DNA of 64,000 nt, taken from NCBI RefSeq assembly GCF_016919445.1, contig NZ_CP070356.1:1433501-1497500 (forward strand), in the 5' to 3' direction. Every line of letters begins with the position of its first letter. Position 1 is the stretch's first letter. The notes under the pieces are model-generated. The model was given only the letters and a program-made list of their open reading frames with translations, did no database searches and had not been told where the DNA came from. The position numbers and the translations under genes were made by a program. The DNA comes from Pseudomonas sp. PDNC002 (GTDB lineage Bacteria; Pseudomonadota; Gammaproteobacteria; Pseudomonadales; Pseudomonadaceae). Below, piece after piece: positions 32,058 through 39,860 of this stretch.

Positions 32058-34346
32058 TCAGAAGCCGACGGAGATGCCGGCGACCAGGGCGCGCGGGGCG
32101 CCCTTGTAGTACTTCGGCGCGCCATAGAAGTCGCCGTCGGCCGGGTCGGCGGAGACCGTCCCTGAGTTCACGCCCGACAGGTAGTGCTTGTCGAAGACGT
32201 TGTTGAGGTTGAGCGTCAGGGTGGTTTCCTTCAGCGCGCTGCCCAGGTCCTTGAGGCGGTAGCCCAGGTTGGCGTCGAACACGGTGTAGCCGCCGATCTT
32301 CTCGTTGTTCGCCAGGTCGCCGTAGAAGCTGCCGGTGTGGCGGCCGAGGAAGTTGGCGTAGAAGGTCTGGTTGTCGTAGCCGATGCCGGCGCTGAACAGG
32401 TTGCGCGGGGTGTCGTAGAGCTGGTTGCCCTTGGTGTCGAGGCTGGCGCCGCCGGCGCTGTAGTCGTCGTCCTGGGTGGAGCGCAGGTAGGTCCAGGAGG
32501 CGAAGTAGTTGAAGTTCGCCGGCAGCAGGCCGTTGAGCGACAGCTCCAGGCCTTTGGTGGTGACGTCGCCGGCGTTGAAGTAGGAGGTGACGCCGGAGAC
32601 TTCCTCGAACGCCGCCTGGCGATCCTTGAACTTGTCGTAGAACAGCGCCGCGCTGAGCAGCACGTCATCGGTGCTGTAGCGCCAGCCGATCTCCTGGTTC
32701 CAGGTGACTTCCGGCTTCTGCTTGTCGCCGCCATTGGCCTGGCCGTAGACCGAAGCCACCGCCGGAGTGCGCATGTTCGAGGTGGTGTTGTAGTAGAGCT
32801 GCTGCTGCGGGTCGAGCTGGTAGCTCAGGCTCAGGCTGGGCAGGAAGCGGTTGTAGTCGGCGCTATCGTTGAAGCCGCTGAGGCGATCGTCGCCCTTGTT
32901 CTGCGTGTGCTGCCAGGCCAGGCCTCCGGTGAGGACGAGCTGCGAGGTGATGTCCCAGGTGTCCTGCACCCAGAGCTTCTGGGTGGTGATCTCGTTGCGC
33001 TGGTCGGTGAAGTAGATGGCGTTGCCGTTGCCATCGCGCAGCTTGTGGCTGCCGTCGATGCCGGCGGGCTTGCCGTTGCTTTTGATCTCGACCACCGGGA
33101 ACTGGTTGCGCGCGTGGGTATAGTCGGTCCACAGGCCCAGTTGCAGGGTGTGGTCGTCGTTGACCAGGAAGTCCAGGGTATTGGTGGAGCCGATGCGGTA
33201 CTGCGTCGGGTAGACGCTGAGCGCGCCGGTCACCAGCGGGTCGATAGTGTCGCCGTCGCCATTGAGATCGGCGTTGACCTTGTTCTCGTTGACTGGCACC
33301 ACGGCCACGGCGGCGGTGCCGTCGGTGACGCGGACGAAGTACGGGTCGACCTTCAGCTGGACCTTGTCGGAGAGGTTGAACAACCCGTTGAGCGCATACG
33401 TCTGGATCTTGAAGTCGGCGCGCGAGGCCGCCGCGCTCTGGCCGGGCACGGTGACGTCGGGCACGCCGTTGGTACCGTTGCCCTTGGTGGGGTAGATGTC
33501 CCGCGGGTAGCCCTGGTCGTACTTGTTGGCGCGGTACTCGGCCAGCGTCGGGTGGTTGTAGCTGTTGGTGCGCATCAGGAAGCTGGAGAAGATGCCGTTG
33601 ATGCGGTTGCCGTCCCACTCGTACTGCAGGTTGCCTTCGTAGCGGTTGGAGGACAGCTCGCCGCCGCTGTTGTCCCACAGGTCGGCGGTGGTGCGCGAGG
33701 CCGAGAGCCAGGCGGAGAAGCCGTTCACCTCGCCGGTATTCACCCGCGCGAAGGTGCGGAACAGGCTGTCGCTGCCGACGTTCTGCTTCACCAGCAGGCC
33801 GCTTTCCTTGGTCGGCGCGACGGACTTGATCAGCACGCTGCCACCGCTGGCGGTAAGGGTCGGGGCGTTGATCGAGGAGGAGCCGTAGAGCACCGACACC
33901 GACTCGTAGTTTTCCGGATCGCCCATGAAGTCAGCGTGGGGCGTGAGGAACTGCGGGTCGTTGAGCGGGATGCCGTCGCGGACGAATCCGATCTGGTCCT
34001 GGGAGAAGCCACGGATGTTCAATCCGCCTTCGGTGATGCCGCTGTTGTCACCGCCGCTGACGTGCACGCCGGGCAGGTATTTGAGGGCGCCGGTGACGGC
34101 GCTGTCGAGGCCGACGAACTTTTCCAGCTGGGATTTGGTGAGGGTGCCCTTGGAGACTGGGGCGACTTCCTTGCGGGCATCGCCGACCTGGGTTTCCTGG
34201 CTTTGTCCCTGGACCGTGACGGTACTCAGGGTGATATTTCCGGCGCTATTGGATTCGTCGGAAAGTACAACTTCAGCGTTGAATAAAAGGGCGCTGGATA
34301 ATGCAATGGCCAGCGGTTTCAATCGAAAATCTCTTGCATGCTTCAT
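32058..34346 (-). CDS. TonB-dependent outer-membrane receptor (operon with GMC oxidoreductase)
   Basis: A 762-residue receptor. Residues 1-29 are a signal peptide, followed by a short TonB-box-like segment (LSTVTVQGQ). The plug domain spans about 60-180 (GGLNIRGFSQDQIGFVRDGIPL, then VSVLYGSSSINAPTLTASGGSVLIKSV). The rest is beta-barrel ending in the aromatic terminal pattern ALVAGISVGF. The ligand cannot be told, but the perfect sigma-54 promoter with activator repeats upstream ties it to the organosulfur genes. Confidence 0.9.
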   Translation of the reverse strand: MKHARDFRLKPLAIALSSALLFNAEVVLSDESNSAGNITLSTVTVQGQSQETQVGDARKEVAPVSKGTLTKSQLEKFVGLDSAVTGALKYLPGVHVSGGDNSGITEGGLNIRGFSQDQIGFVRDGIPLNDPQFLTPHADFMGDPENYESVSVLYGSSSINAPTLTASGGSVLIKSVAPTKESGLLVKQNVGSDSLFRTFARVNTGEVNGFSAWLSASRTTADLWDNSGGELSSNRYEGNLQYEWDGNRINGIFSSFLMRTNSYNHPTLAEYRANKYDQGYPRDIYPTKGNGTNGVPDVTVPGQSAAASRADFKIQTYALNGLFNLSDKVQLKVDPYFVRVTDGTAAVAVVPVNENKVNADLNGDGDTIDPLVTGALSVYPTQYRIGSTNTLDFLVNDDHTLQLGLWTDYTHARNQFPVVEIKSNGKPAGIDGSHKLRDGNGNAIYFTDQRNEITTQKLWVQDTWDITSQLVLTGGLAWQHTQNKGDDRLSGFNDSADYNRFLPSLSLSYQLDPQQQLYYNTTSNMRTPAVASVYGQANGGDKQKPEVTWNQEIGWRYSTDDVLLSAALFYDKFKDRQAAFEEVSGVTSYFNAGDVTTKGLELSLNGLLPANFNYFASWTYLRSTQDDDYSAGGASLDTKGNQLYDTPRNLFSAGIGYDNQTFYANFLGRHTGSFYGDLANNEKIGGYTVFDANLGYRLKDLGSALKETTLTLNLNNVFDKHYLSGVNSGTVSADPADGDFYGAPKYYKGAPRALVAGISVGF

Positions 34347-34388
34347 GGCAGTCGCTCGGGGCTTTTAATAATGTACCCATTAGCCTGA

Positions 34389-34403
34389 GCAAGCTCTGTG
34401 CCA
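34389..34403 (-). promoter_or_regulatory. Perfect sigma-54 promoter for the TonB receptor/GMC/ALDH operon
   Basis: The minus strand reads TGGCACAGAGCTTGC, an exact TGGCAC-N5-TTGC. The transcript should begin near 34377, about 31 bases before the ATG at 34346. Activator-type repeats lie 46-86 bases further upstream. Confidence 0.85.
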
Positions 34404-34448
34404 TGCGTTTTAGAGCGGTTTAGTGCGAATTTAAGGTGTTTCTCTGCT

Positions 34449-34489
34449 GTTGCTGCAGCAACTGCTTTTACAGTGGTGCTGGGGCAGCT
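34449..34489. promoter_or_regulatory. Pair of activator-site repeats upstream of the 34389 promoter
   Basis: GTTGCTGCAGCAAC (34449-34462) is a perfect 14-base palindrome, and TGCTG-GGG-CAGCT (34477-34489) repeats the core and spacer found at 38091-38103. Centres are about 79 and 106 bases before the predicted transcription start, the usual range for sigma-54 enhancer sites. Confidence 0.6.
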
Positions 34490-34526
34490 ACTTGTTATGA
34501 ACAGTTGCTCTTGGAAGTTTGCCGAA

Positions 34527-34564
34527 AAAATAATAAAGCCCCGAGAACGGGGCTTTATTATTTT
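34527..34564. terminator. Bidirectional intrinsic terminator after the binding-protein gene
   Basis: AATAATAAAGCCCC (34529-34542) and its complement (34549-34562) form a 14-base stem with a 6-base loop, with A/T tracts on both sides. It insulates the binding-protein operon from the 34389 promoter region. Confidence 0.9.
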
Positions 34565-34581
34565 CGCTGGTGTCAGGAGTA

Positions 34582-35655
34582 TCAGGGCTGACTGGCGACG
34601 GTTTTTACCTGCTCTTTCCAGAATCCCTCAAGCTGCTGATTCTTCAGTCCCTGCTCGACAAACTTCGGCTCCAGTAGGTCGTCCACCTTCACCTCGTTGC
34701 GGATCAGTTTCGCCTTCAGGCTATAGGCGATGCCGTCGGTATAGTGTTGGCGCAGGGCACCGTCATACAGCGGGGAGAAGTGCGCGGGCCATGGCTCGCC
34801 GGCGACTTCGCGTTGCAGCACGCTCAGCGGTACGCCGGAGCGCGATTGCGCTTCTTGGTACGCCGCCTGGTTGGCGTCCTGGGAGACCCACCACGCGGCC
34901 TTCAGGTAGGCGTCCACCACCAGTTGGGTGAGGTCCGGGTGATCCTTGACGAAGTCCCGCGCGCCCCAGACTTCGGCGCGCATCTTCCAGTCGGGCGGGG
35001 CCTCCTTGCTCGACCAGATGACGCGGCCGACCTGCTTGTCTTCCAGCAGGAAGGCATCGCTCAGGGTGAAGAACGCATCCACCCGTCCGGCGCTCAATGC
35101 GGCGGCGCCGGCCTGCGGGTTGAGGTTGAAGATGCGGAAGTCCTCGAAGCCCAGGTGATTGGCTTCCAGCAGCTTGGCGAAGGACAGTTCCCACGGCCGG
35201 CCACGGTGCAGGGCGATGCGCTTGCCCTTGAGGTCGGCGATGGATTTCGCTGTCGATCCCGGCGGCACCACTAGGTAGACGTTGTTGCCGATGCCGCCGG
35301 GGACGATCAGTTGGGTCTGCACGCCCGAGGCGTTGGCGATGATCGACGGCAGGTCGCCGTAGAAGGCGAAGTCGATGCGCTTGTTGGCGAACTCCTCGTT
35401 GACGAAGGTGCCCACCGAGCCGGTGGCCGCGGGCACCCACTCCAGCTTGATGTTGCGCTGGGCCAGTTGCTGCTCCAGCCATTTGTCGCGGTCGATGACA
35501 TAGGCCGGGCCATTGAAGGTGATCTGCCCGGCGTTGGCATAGGCCACCGTGGCGATGCGCAGGGTGGTGGGCTGCTCGGCGGCCAGCGCGTGGCCTGCGA
35601 GTAGCACGGCGGCGGCCGGTAGCAGGCGGCGCAACGTGCGATGGATCAGGGACAT
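34582..35655 (-). CDS. ABC transporter periplasmic binding protein, aliphatic-sulfonate (SsuA-like) type
   Basis: A 357-residue protein with a signal peptide ending AGHALA (about residue 25). The mature part has the NMT1/SsuA pattern: RIATVAYANAGQ, EWVPAATGSVGTFVNEEFANKRIDFAFYGDLPSIIA, SIADLKGKRIALHRGRPWELSF and LSAGRVDAFFTLSDAFLLED. It is co-transcribed with the TonB receptor just upstream (14-base gap) rather than with permeases. Since the ABC operon at 18.6-21 kb has ATPase and permeases but no binding protein, this protein is the likely partner. It ends at a strong bidirectional terminator. Confidence 0.88.
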   Translation of the reverse strand: MSLIHRTLRRLLPAAAVLLAGHALAAEQPTTLRIATVAYANAGQITFNGPAYVIDRDKWLEQQLAQRNIKLEWVPAATGSVGTFVNEEFANKRIDFAFYGDLPSIIANASGVQTQLIVPGGIGNNVYLVVPPGSTAKSIADLKGKRIALHRGRPWELSFAKLLEANHLGFEDFRIFNLNPQAGAAALSAGRVDAFFTLSDAFLLEDKQVGRVIWSSKEAPPDWKMRAEVWGARDFVKDHPDLTQLVVDAYLKAAWWVSQDANQAAYQEAQSRSGVPLSVLQREVAGEPWPAHFSPLYDGALRQHYTDGIAYSLKAKLIRNEVKVDDLLEPKFVEQGLKNQQLEGFWKEQVKTVASQP

Positions 35656-35669
35656 GGCAGTTACCTCGC

Positions 35670-37886
35670 TCAGAAGTCGGTGGTGACCGAGACGCCGAAG
35701 GTGCGCGGATCACCGAACATCACCGCGGCGGTCTGGTAACCGCCCGGCAGGGTGTGGTTGCGGTATTCCTTGTCGGTCAGGTTGTTCACGTAGGCGGTGA
35801 CGCGGGTGGTTTCGCCGGGCAGTTCGTAGGTCACCCGCGCGTTGCCCAGGGTGTAGCCGCCGCTGCGCATGTTGGCGCTCTGGTCGTTGGTGAAGAAGTA
35901 CTGGCGGCTGCGGGTATTCCAGTCGGTACCGAGGATCACCGCGCCGCCGACGTTCAGCGGGATGCGGTAGTCGGCGCCGATTACCGCCGAGACGCTGGGT
36001 GCACGGACGAAGTGGTTGCCGGAGTAGTCGTCGGCGCCCGAGGTGTAGTCGGTGAACTCGGTGTGCAGCAGGCCCAGGCCGAAGTTGACGTGCAGGTTCT
36101 GCACCGGGATCGCCTCCAGCTCGAACTCGGCACCGTAGGCCTCGCCCTGGGCACCGTTGGCCAGGCGCGAGACGGTCTGGTTGTTCACCGCGGTGACGAT
36201 GTTGAGCTGGATGTCCTTGTAGTCGTAGTAGAAGACGCTGGCGTTGGCGTTCAGGCGGCCATCGAACCATTCCGACTTCAGGCCCAGCTCGTAGGAGGTG
36301 AGGTATTCAGGGTCGACCTTGGCCACGGTGGCCTGGCTGGTGACGCCGGCGTTATAGCCGCCGGAGCGGAAGCCACGGGAATAGCGGAAGTAGGCGCGGG
36401 CGTTATCGGAAATCCGGTATTCGGGCGTCAGGTCCCAGCTGTAGTCGCTCCAGGTGTTGCTCTCGTCCTGGGTAGCGTTGACGATCAGTGGCGAGTCGAC
36501 GTTGCCCGGCTGCCACCAGTGGCCGTCACCGAAGCTCGCCGCGCCGCGGTTGACCAGGCGCTCCAGGTCGATGTCCTTGGTCTCGCGGGTCCAGCGCAGG
36601 CCGGCGGTCAGGCTGAAGTCGTCGGTGAAGTTGTAGGTGGTGCTGCCGAAGATGGCGTAGCTCTCGGTCTGCTGGTCGTAGCTGACGTTGTTGTAGTAGC
36701 TGGGGACGTAGGGGTTGGTCAGCGCCGCGTTGGCGTTCTTCGACTGCAGGTCCTCGTTGAAGTAGTGGAAGCCCAGCACCCAGTTCAGCCGGTCGGTGCG
36801 CGGCGAGGCCAGGCGCAGTTCCTGCGACCATTGCTGGCTGTCGGCGTAGCTGTAGCTGCGCTGCAGTTCCAGCGGGGTGTTGTCGCTGTCGGTCCAGCCG
36901 TCGCGGGTGAAATGCTCGAACGCGGTGATGGAGGTCAGCTCCAGCTCGCCCAGCTGCCAGACCAGGTTGAGGTTGCTGCCGGCCTGGTCGATTTCGGCCT
37001 GGTACTTGGCGTTGAAGTTGGCCTTGCCCAGTTCCGGATCGATGGAATAGCCGAACTGGTTGGTACCGTTGGGCCGGGTGCCGTAGCTCACCGTGTTGTA
37101 GCTGGCGGTGTCGTGGTAGTGGCGGGCGTGGACGTTGAGGTTGGCGTCGAGGTTGTCATTCACCCGTGCGGCCAGTTGCAGGCGCACGGCGTCGTCTTCC
37201 AGCGCGCCCTGGTCGTTGCCGTCGTTCTTGTTCTCGGTGTAGCCGTCACGGCCCTGGTGGTGGAAGGACACGCGTCCGGCCAGCTTGTCGTCCACCAGCG
37301 CATCGCTCACCGCGCCTTCGACGATGCGGTTGGCGTAGTTGCCCATGTCGACCTTGAAGTAACCCTCGGGGCTGAAGGTCGGCTTGCGCGAGATGAAGTT
37401 GATCGCGCCGCCCGTGGTGTTCTTGCCCCACAGCGTGCCCTGCGGGCCGCGCAGCACTTCCACGCGCTCCTGGTCGAACAGCGGGAAGCCGGTGGCGCTG
37501 ATGTTGGCGATGTACACGTCGTCGACATAGATGCCGATCGGGCTGACGGTGTTGGCGCCCTGGTCGCCGGTGCCCAGGCCGCGAATCCACCAGCGCGGGC
37601 GGCCATGGCCGTCGGTGGTGCCGGCGGAGGCGTTGGGGGTATAGCGGGTGACTTCGTTGGCTGATTGCAGTGAGGCGTCGCGGATTTTTTCGCCGCTCAG
37701 CACGGTGATCGGCGCCGGCACTTCCTGCACCGACTCTTCGCGCTTCTGCGCGGTGACCACTACCTTGCCGAGGGTCGGCGCGGTGCTGGCTTCTTCCTTG
37801 TTCTGCGTATCGCCGTCGGCGGCATTCACAGCGACGCTGGCGAGGCTCGCCAGGATCGCGAGGGAAAGGGTGTTGCGTTTGAACAT
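35670..37886 (-). CDS. TonB-dependent outer-membrane receptor (operon with binding protein)
   Basis: A 738-residue receptor with a signal peptide ending VAVNAA, a TonB-box-like segment GKVVVTAQKREES, and a plug domain with ITVLSGEKIRDASLQSANEV, RWWIRGLGTGDQ and VEVLRGPQGTLWGKNTTGGAINFIS. The barrel ends FGVSVTTDF with a terminal Phe. ATG 37886 was chosen because it begins the signal peptide; the longer frame adds 20 non-conserved residues. It lies 14 bases before the SsuA-like gene, giving an outer-membrane to periplasm hand-over pair. Confidence 0.9.
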   Translation of the reverse strand: MFKRNTLSLAILASLASVAVNAADGDTQNKEEASTAPTLGKVVVTAQKREESVQEVPAPITVLSGEKIRDASLQSANEVTRYTPNASAGTTDGHGRPRWWIRGLGTGDQGANTVSPIGIYVDDVYIANISATGFPLFDQERVEVLRGPQGTLWGKNTTGGAINFISRKPTFSPEGYFKVDMGNYANRIVEGAVSDALVDDKLAGRVSFHHQGRDGYTENKNDGNDQGALEDDAVRLQLAARVNDNLDANLNVHARHYHDTASYNTVSYGTRPNGTNQFGYSIDPELGKANFNAKYQAEIDQAGSNLNLVWQLGELELTSITAFEHFTRDGWTDSDNTPLELQRSYSYADSQQWSQELRLASPRTDRLNWVLGFHYFNEDLQSKNANAALTNPYVPSYYNNVSYDQQTESYAIFGSTTYNFTDDFSLTAGLRWTRETKDIDLERLVNRGAASFGDGHWWQPGNVDSPLIVNATQDESNTWSDYSWDLTPEYRISDNARAYFRYSRGFRSGGYNAGVTSQATVAKVDPEYLTSYELGLKSEWFDGRLNANASVFYYDYKDIQLNIVTAVNNQTVSRLANGAQGEAYGAEFELEAIPVQNLHVNFGLGLLHTEFTDYTSGADDYSGNHFVRAPSVSAVIGADYRIPLNVGGAVILGTDWNTRSRQYFFTNDQSANMRSGGYTLGNARVTYELPGETTRVTAYVNNLTDKEYRNHTLPGGYQTAAVMFGDPRTFGVSVTTDF

Positions 37887-38020
37887 GGTGTCCCCAGGGG
37901 GCGGCGAAAGGACGGCTGGCTCTGTGGTGCTCGGTCGTCGCCGCAAGGCATCAAGCTGTTATTGCGTTGCGCTTCTGCTGGCTCACGCGTGATAAGGCCG
38001 GTTGGCTTGCAGGGGACATC

Positions 38021-38035
38021 GCAACTTCCGTACCG
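38021..38035 (-). promoter_or_regulatory. Sigma-54 promoter for the TonB receptor/binding-protein operon
   Basis: The minus strand reads CGGTACGGAAGTTGC: GG, ACG and TTGC of the TGGCACG-N4-TTGC consensus are kept, with two mismatches. The expected start near 38009 gives a leader of about 120 bases to the ATG at 37886, longer than for the other sites, so this is the least certain of the four. Confidence 0.5.
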
Positions 38036-38089
38036 ACTTTCCAACTCATTGATCCTTAAAGGCTTTTCACTTTTACTGCGGACGGTGTG

Positions 38090-38134
38090 CTGCTGGGGCA
38101 GCAGCCCATGCTGGGCAGTCGCTGCCTGGGCAGC
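38090..38134. promoter_or_regulatory. Activator-site repeats upstream of the 38021 promoter
   Basis: CTGCTG-GGG-CAGCAG (38090-38104) is followed by GCTGCC-TG-GGCAGC (38121-38134). The first is nearly identical, including flanks, to the repeat at 25648-25662. The stretch is on the intergenic side of the divergent phosphatase gene, whose start is at 38231. Confidence 0.6.
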
Positions 38135-38230
38135 AGCGCTGCAGCAACCCCTTGAGGCTTTCGTCGCAAGTGGAGCGGGAATGCCATGTGCACCTGATAA
38201 GCTGGCCCCTCGAACAGCCTGGAGTTGGCA

Positions 38231-38968
38231 ATGAATACGCTCTTGCCGGAGCAACCCCTGCAGCGCTTCCCATGCAACCTGTGCGGCCGCGATTTCGTGG
38301 TGGGGGATGTGCACGGCCATTTCGAACTGCTGGAGCGCCTGCTCAAGCAAGTCGGATTCGATCCGGCGGCTGACCGCCTGTTCGCCGCTGGCGACCTGGT
38401 GGATCGTGGCCCCTATTCCCCGCAGGTGCTGGACTGGCTGGCCAAGCCCTGGTTCGCTTCGGTGCGTGGCAACCACGAGCAACTGGTGATCGACGTGGTG
38501 CTGGCCGGCGATGACCGCGACCTGCACTTTCGAAACGGCGGAGCCTGGCTCTACAAGCTCACGCCGGTTACTCGTGCGCGCATCGCCCGCCGCCTGCAGC
38601 AATTACCCGTGGTGATCGAGGTGGACCTGGGAGAAGGGCGCCGCGTGGGTATCGTGCATGCGGAAGCGCCGGTGTCGCCGGCTTTCCCGGATTGGGACAG
38701 CGGCGTGGCGGCCCTGGCGGGTGAGCAGGGTGACGCCGCCCGGCGCAGCGCCGCCGCGCTGGCCATGTGGGCTCGCACGCGGATCGAGAGGGAAGACGCC
38801 ACGGCAATCGCCGGGCTGGAGCGCCTGTATGTCGGCCATACCGCGCAGAAATCGGTCCGGCCGCTGGGCAACACCCATTACATCGATACCGGTAGCGGTT
38901 ATGTCGACGGTTGCCTGAGCATCGTCGACATGCGCACCGGCCAGGTGGAAACGGCGGCCGCCCGCTGA
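38231..38968 (+). CDS. PPP-family metallophosphatase (PrpA/PphA-like serine/threonine phosphatase)
   Basis: A 245-residue soluble protein with the metallophosphoesterase motifs GDVHGH, GDLVDRG and GNHE in order within residues ~25-90, and a later His in VGIVHAE and GHTAQKS. This is the lambda-phosphatase/PrpA group, which dephosphorylates Ser/Thr, sometimes Tyr or His. ATG 38231 has GGAG at six bases; an upstream TTG in frame is less likely. It is divergent from the TonB receptor and convergent with the CBS-domain gene; no functional link to either is evident. Confidence 0.88.
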   Translation: MNTLLPEQPLQRFPCNLCGRDFVVGDVHGHFELLERLLKQVGFDPAADRLFAAGDLVDRGPYSPQVLDWLAKPWFASVRGNHEQLVIDVVLAGDDRDLHFRNGGAWLYKLTPVTRARIARRLQQLPVVIEVDLGEGRRVGIVHAEAPVSPAFPDWDSGVAALAGEQGDAARRSAAALAMWARTRIEREDATAIAGLERLYVGHTAQKSVRPLGNTHYIDTGSGYVDGCLSIVDMRTGQVETAAAR

Positions 38969-38987
38969 GCGGCCACCGGTGCGGCGA

Positions 38988-39422
38988 TCACTCGCCGCGG
39001 ATGTACTGTTCCAGTTGCTGGATCAGCTCGGCCTGTTCAGCGATGGCGGCCTTCACCAGGTCGCCGATGGACAAGAGGCCAAGCAGCTCGCCGTTCTCCA
39101 CCACCGGCAGGTGGCGCAAGTGGCGCTCGGTCATGATGCCCATGCACTTGTCGACGTTCAGGTGGGTGTCCACGGTGATCACCGGCGCGGTCATCACCGC
39201 GCGGATCGACGTCTCATCCGAGGCGCGCCCCTTGAGCGCCAGGCGCCGGGCGTAGTCGCGTTCGCTGAAGAAACCGACCAGCTGGTTGCCTTCCACCACC
39301 GGCAGCCCGCCGAGGTTCTTTTCCGCCATCAGGCGCAGTGCATCGATCACCATCGCGTCCGGGGCGATGGTGTAAACCTGCTGGTCCGCCTTGGCGGTCA
39401 ACAGCTGAGCCACAGTCTTCAT
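38988..39422 (-). CDS. Tandem CBS-domain protein
   Basis: A 144-residue protein consisting of two CBS motifs: residues ~10-60 (VYTIAPDAMVIDALRLMAEKNLGGLPVVEGNQLVGFFSERD) and ~75-130 (VITVDTHLNVDKCMGIMTERHLRHLPVVENGELLGLLSIGD). CBS pairs bind adenosyl nucleotides and act as energy or ligand sensors; stand-alone proteins of this type are common in Pseudomonas. ATG 39422 is preceded by GGGGTAGGA; longer in-frame sequence upstream does not fit the family. Partner unknown. Confidence 0.88.
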   Translation of the reverse strand: MKTVAQLLTAKADQQVYTIAPDAMVIDALRLMAEKNLGGLPVVEGNQLVGFFSERDYARRLALKGRASDETSIRAVMTAPVITVDTHLNVDKCMGIMTERHLRHLPVVENGELLGLLSIGDLVKAAIAEQAELIQQLEQYIRGE

Positions 39423-39596
39423 TCCTACCCCCTGTCGTCGTCTCACGGCGCGATGTCCGAGTTCATAGAGAATCGTGGACAGATCGCAATCCGGCAAGGT
39501 CGGAAAGCGGCGTCCACGCCATCGAAAGCGTCATTGCGCGGCGCCGGCATTTATACTGTGATTCCAGTCCCCTTTTACCCCCACGAAAGACCGGCC

Positions 39597-39791
39597 ATGA
39601 CTGACGAAGATCCCGACCTCCACGAGCCCGAACACGATCACCTGCTCGATCTCGACGACGACCTCGATGGCCTGTTGGAGGAGGATGCGGCGTTCTTCGA
39701 AGACCTGCCCGGCGATCACGAGGAGGATGACGAGGATGCGGAGGAGTACCAGCCCGGCCTGGACGACGGCGAGGACTGGCTGGAAGACTGA
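39597..39791 (+). CDS. Small highly acidic protein
   Basis: A 64-residue reading frame, nearly half of it Asp and Glu with very few basic residues, containing LLDLDDDLDGLLEEDAAFFEDL. A weak GAAAGA site precedes the ATG. The strong amino-acid bias, absence of stop codons and in-frame stop just before the next gene suggest it is translated, but no family is recognised. Acidic small proteins of this kind may bind basic proteins or metals; that is speculation. Confidence 0.5.
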   Translation: MTDEDPDLHEPEHDHLLDLDDDLDGLLEEDAAFFEDLPGDHEEDDEDAEEYQPGLDDGEDWLED

Positions 39792-39860
39792 CCTTCGGAC
39801 GATATCCGGGCGTCATGATTGGCTGGCAGAATGCTGGCCAGACAATAAAGAGAACGCAGC

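Noticed and set aside
32184..37664. Plus-strand open frames of about 640-700 codons opposite both TonB receptors
   Set aside because: Val/Ala/Gly-rich antisense frames; the minus strand has signal peptides, plug motifs and terminal aromatic residues of real receptors.
37931..37944. Second sigma-54 site close to the 35670-37886 receptor gene
   Set aside because: The sequence read on the minus strand ends in TTGC but has GC instead of GG at the -24 position.
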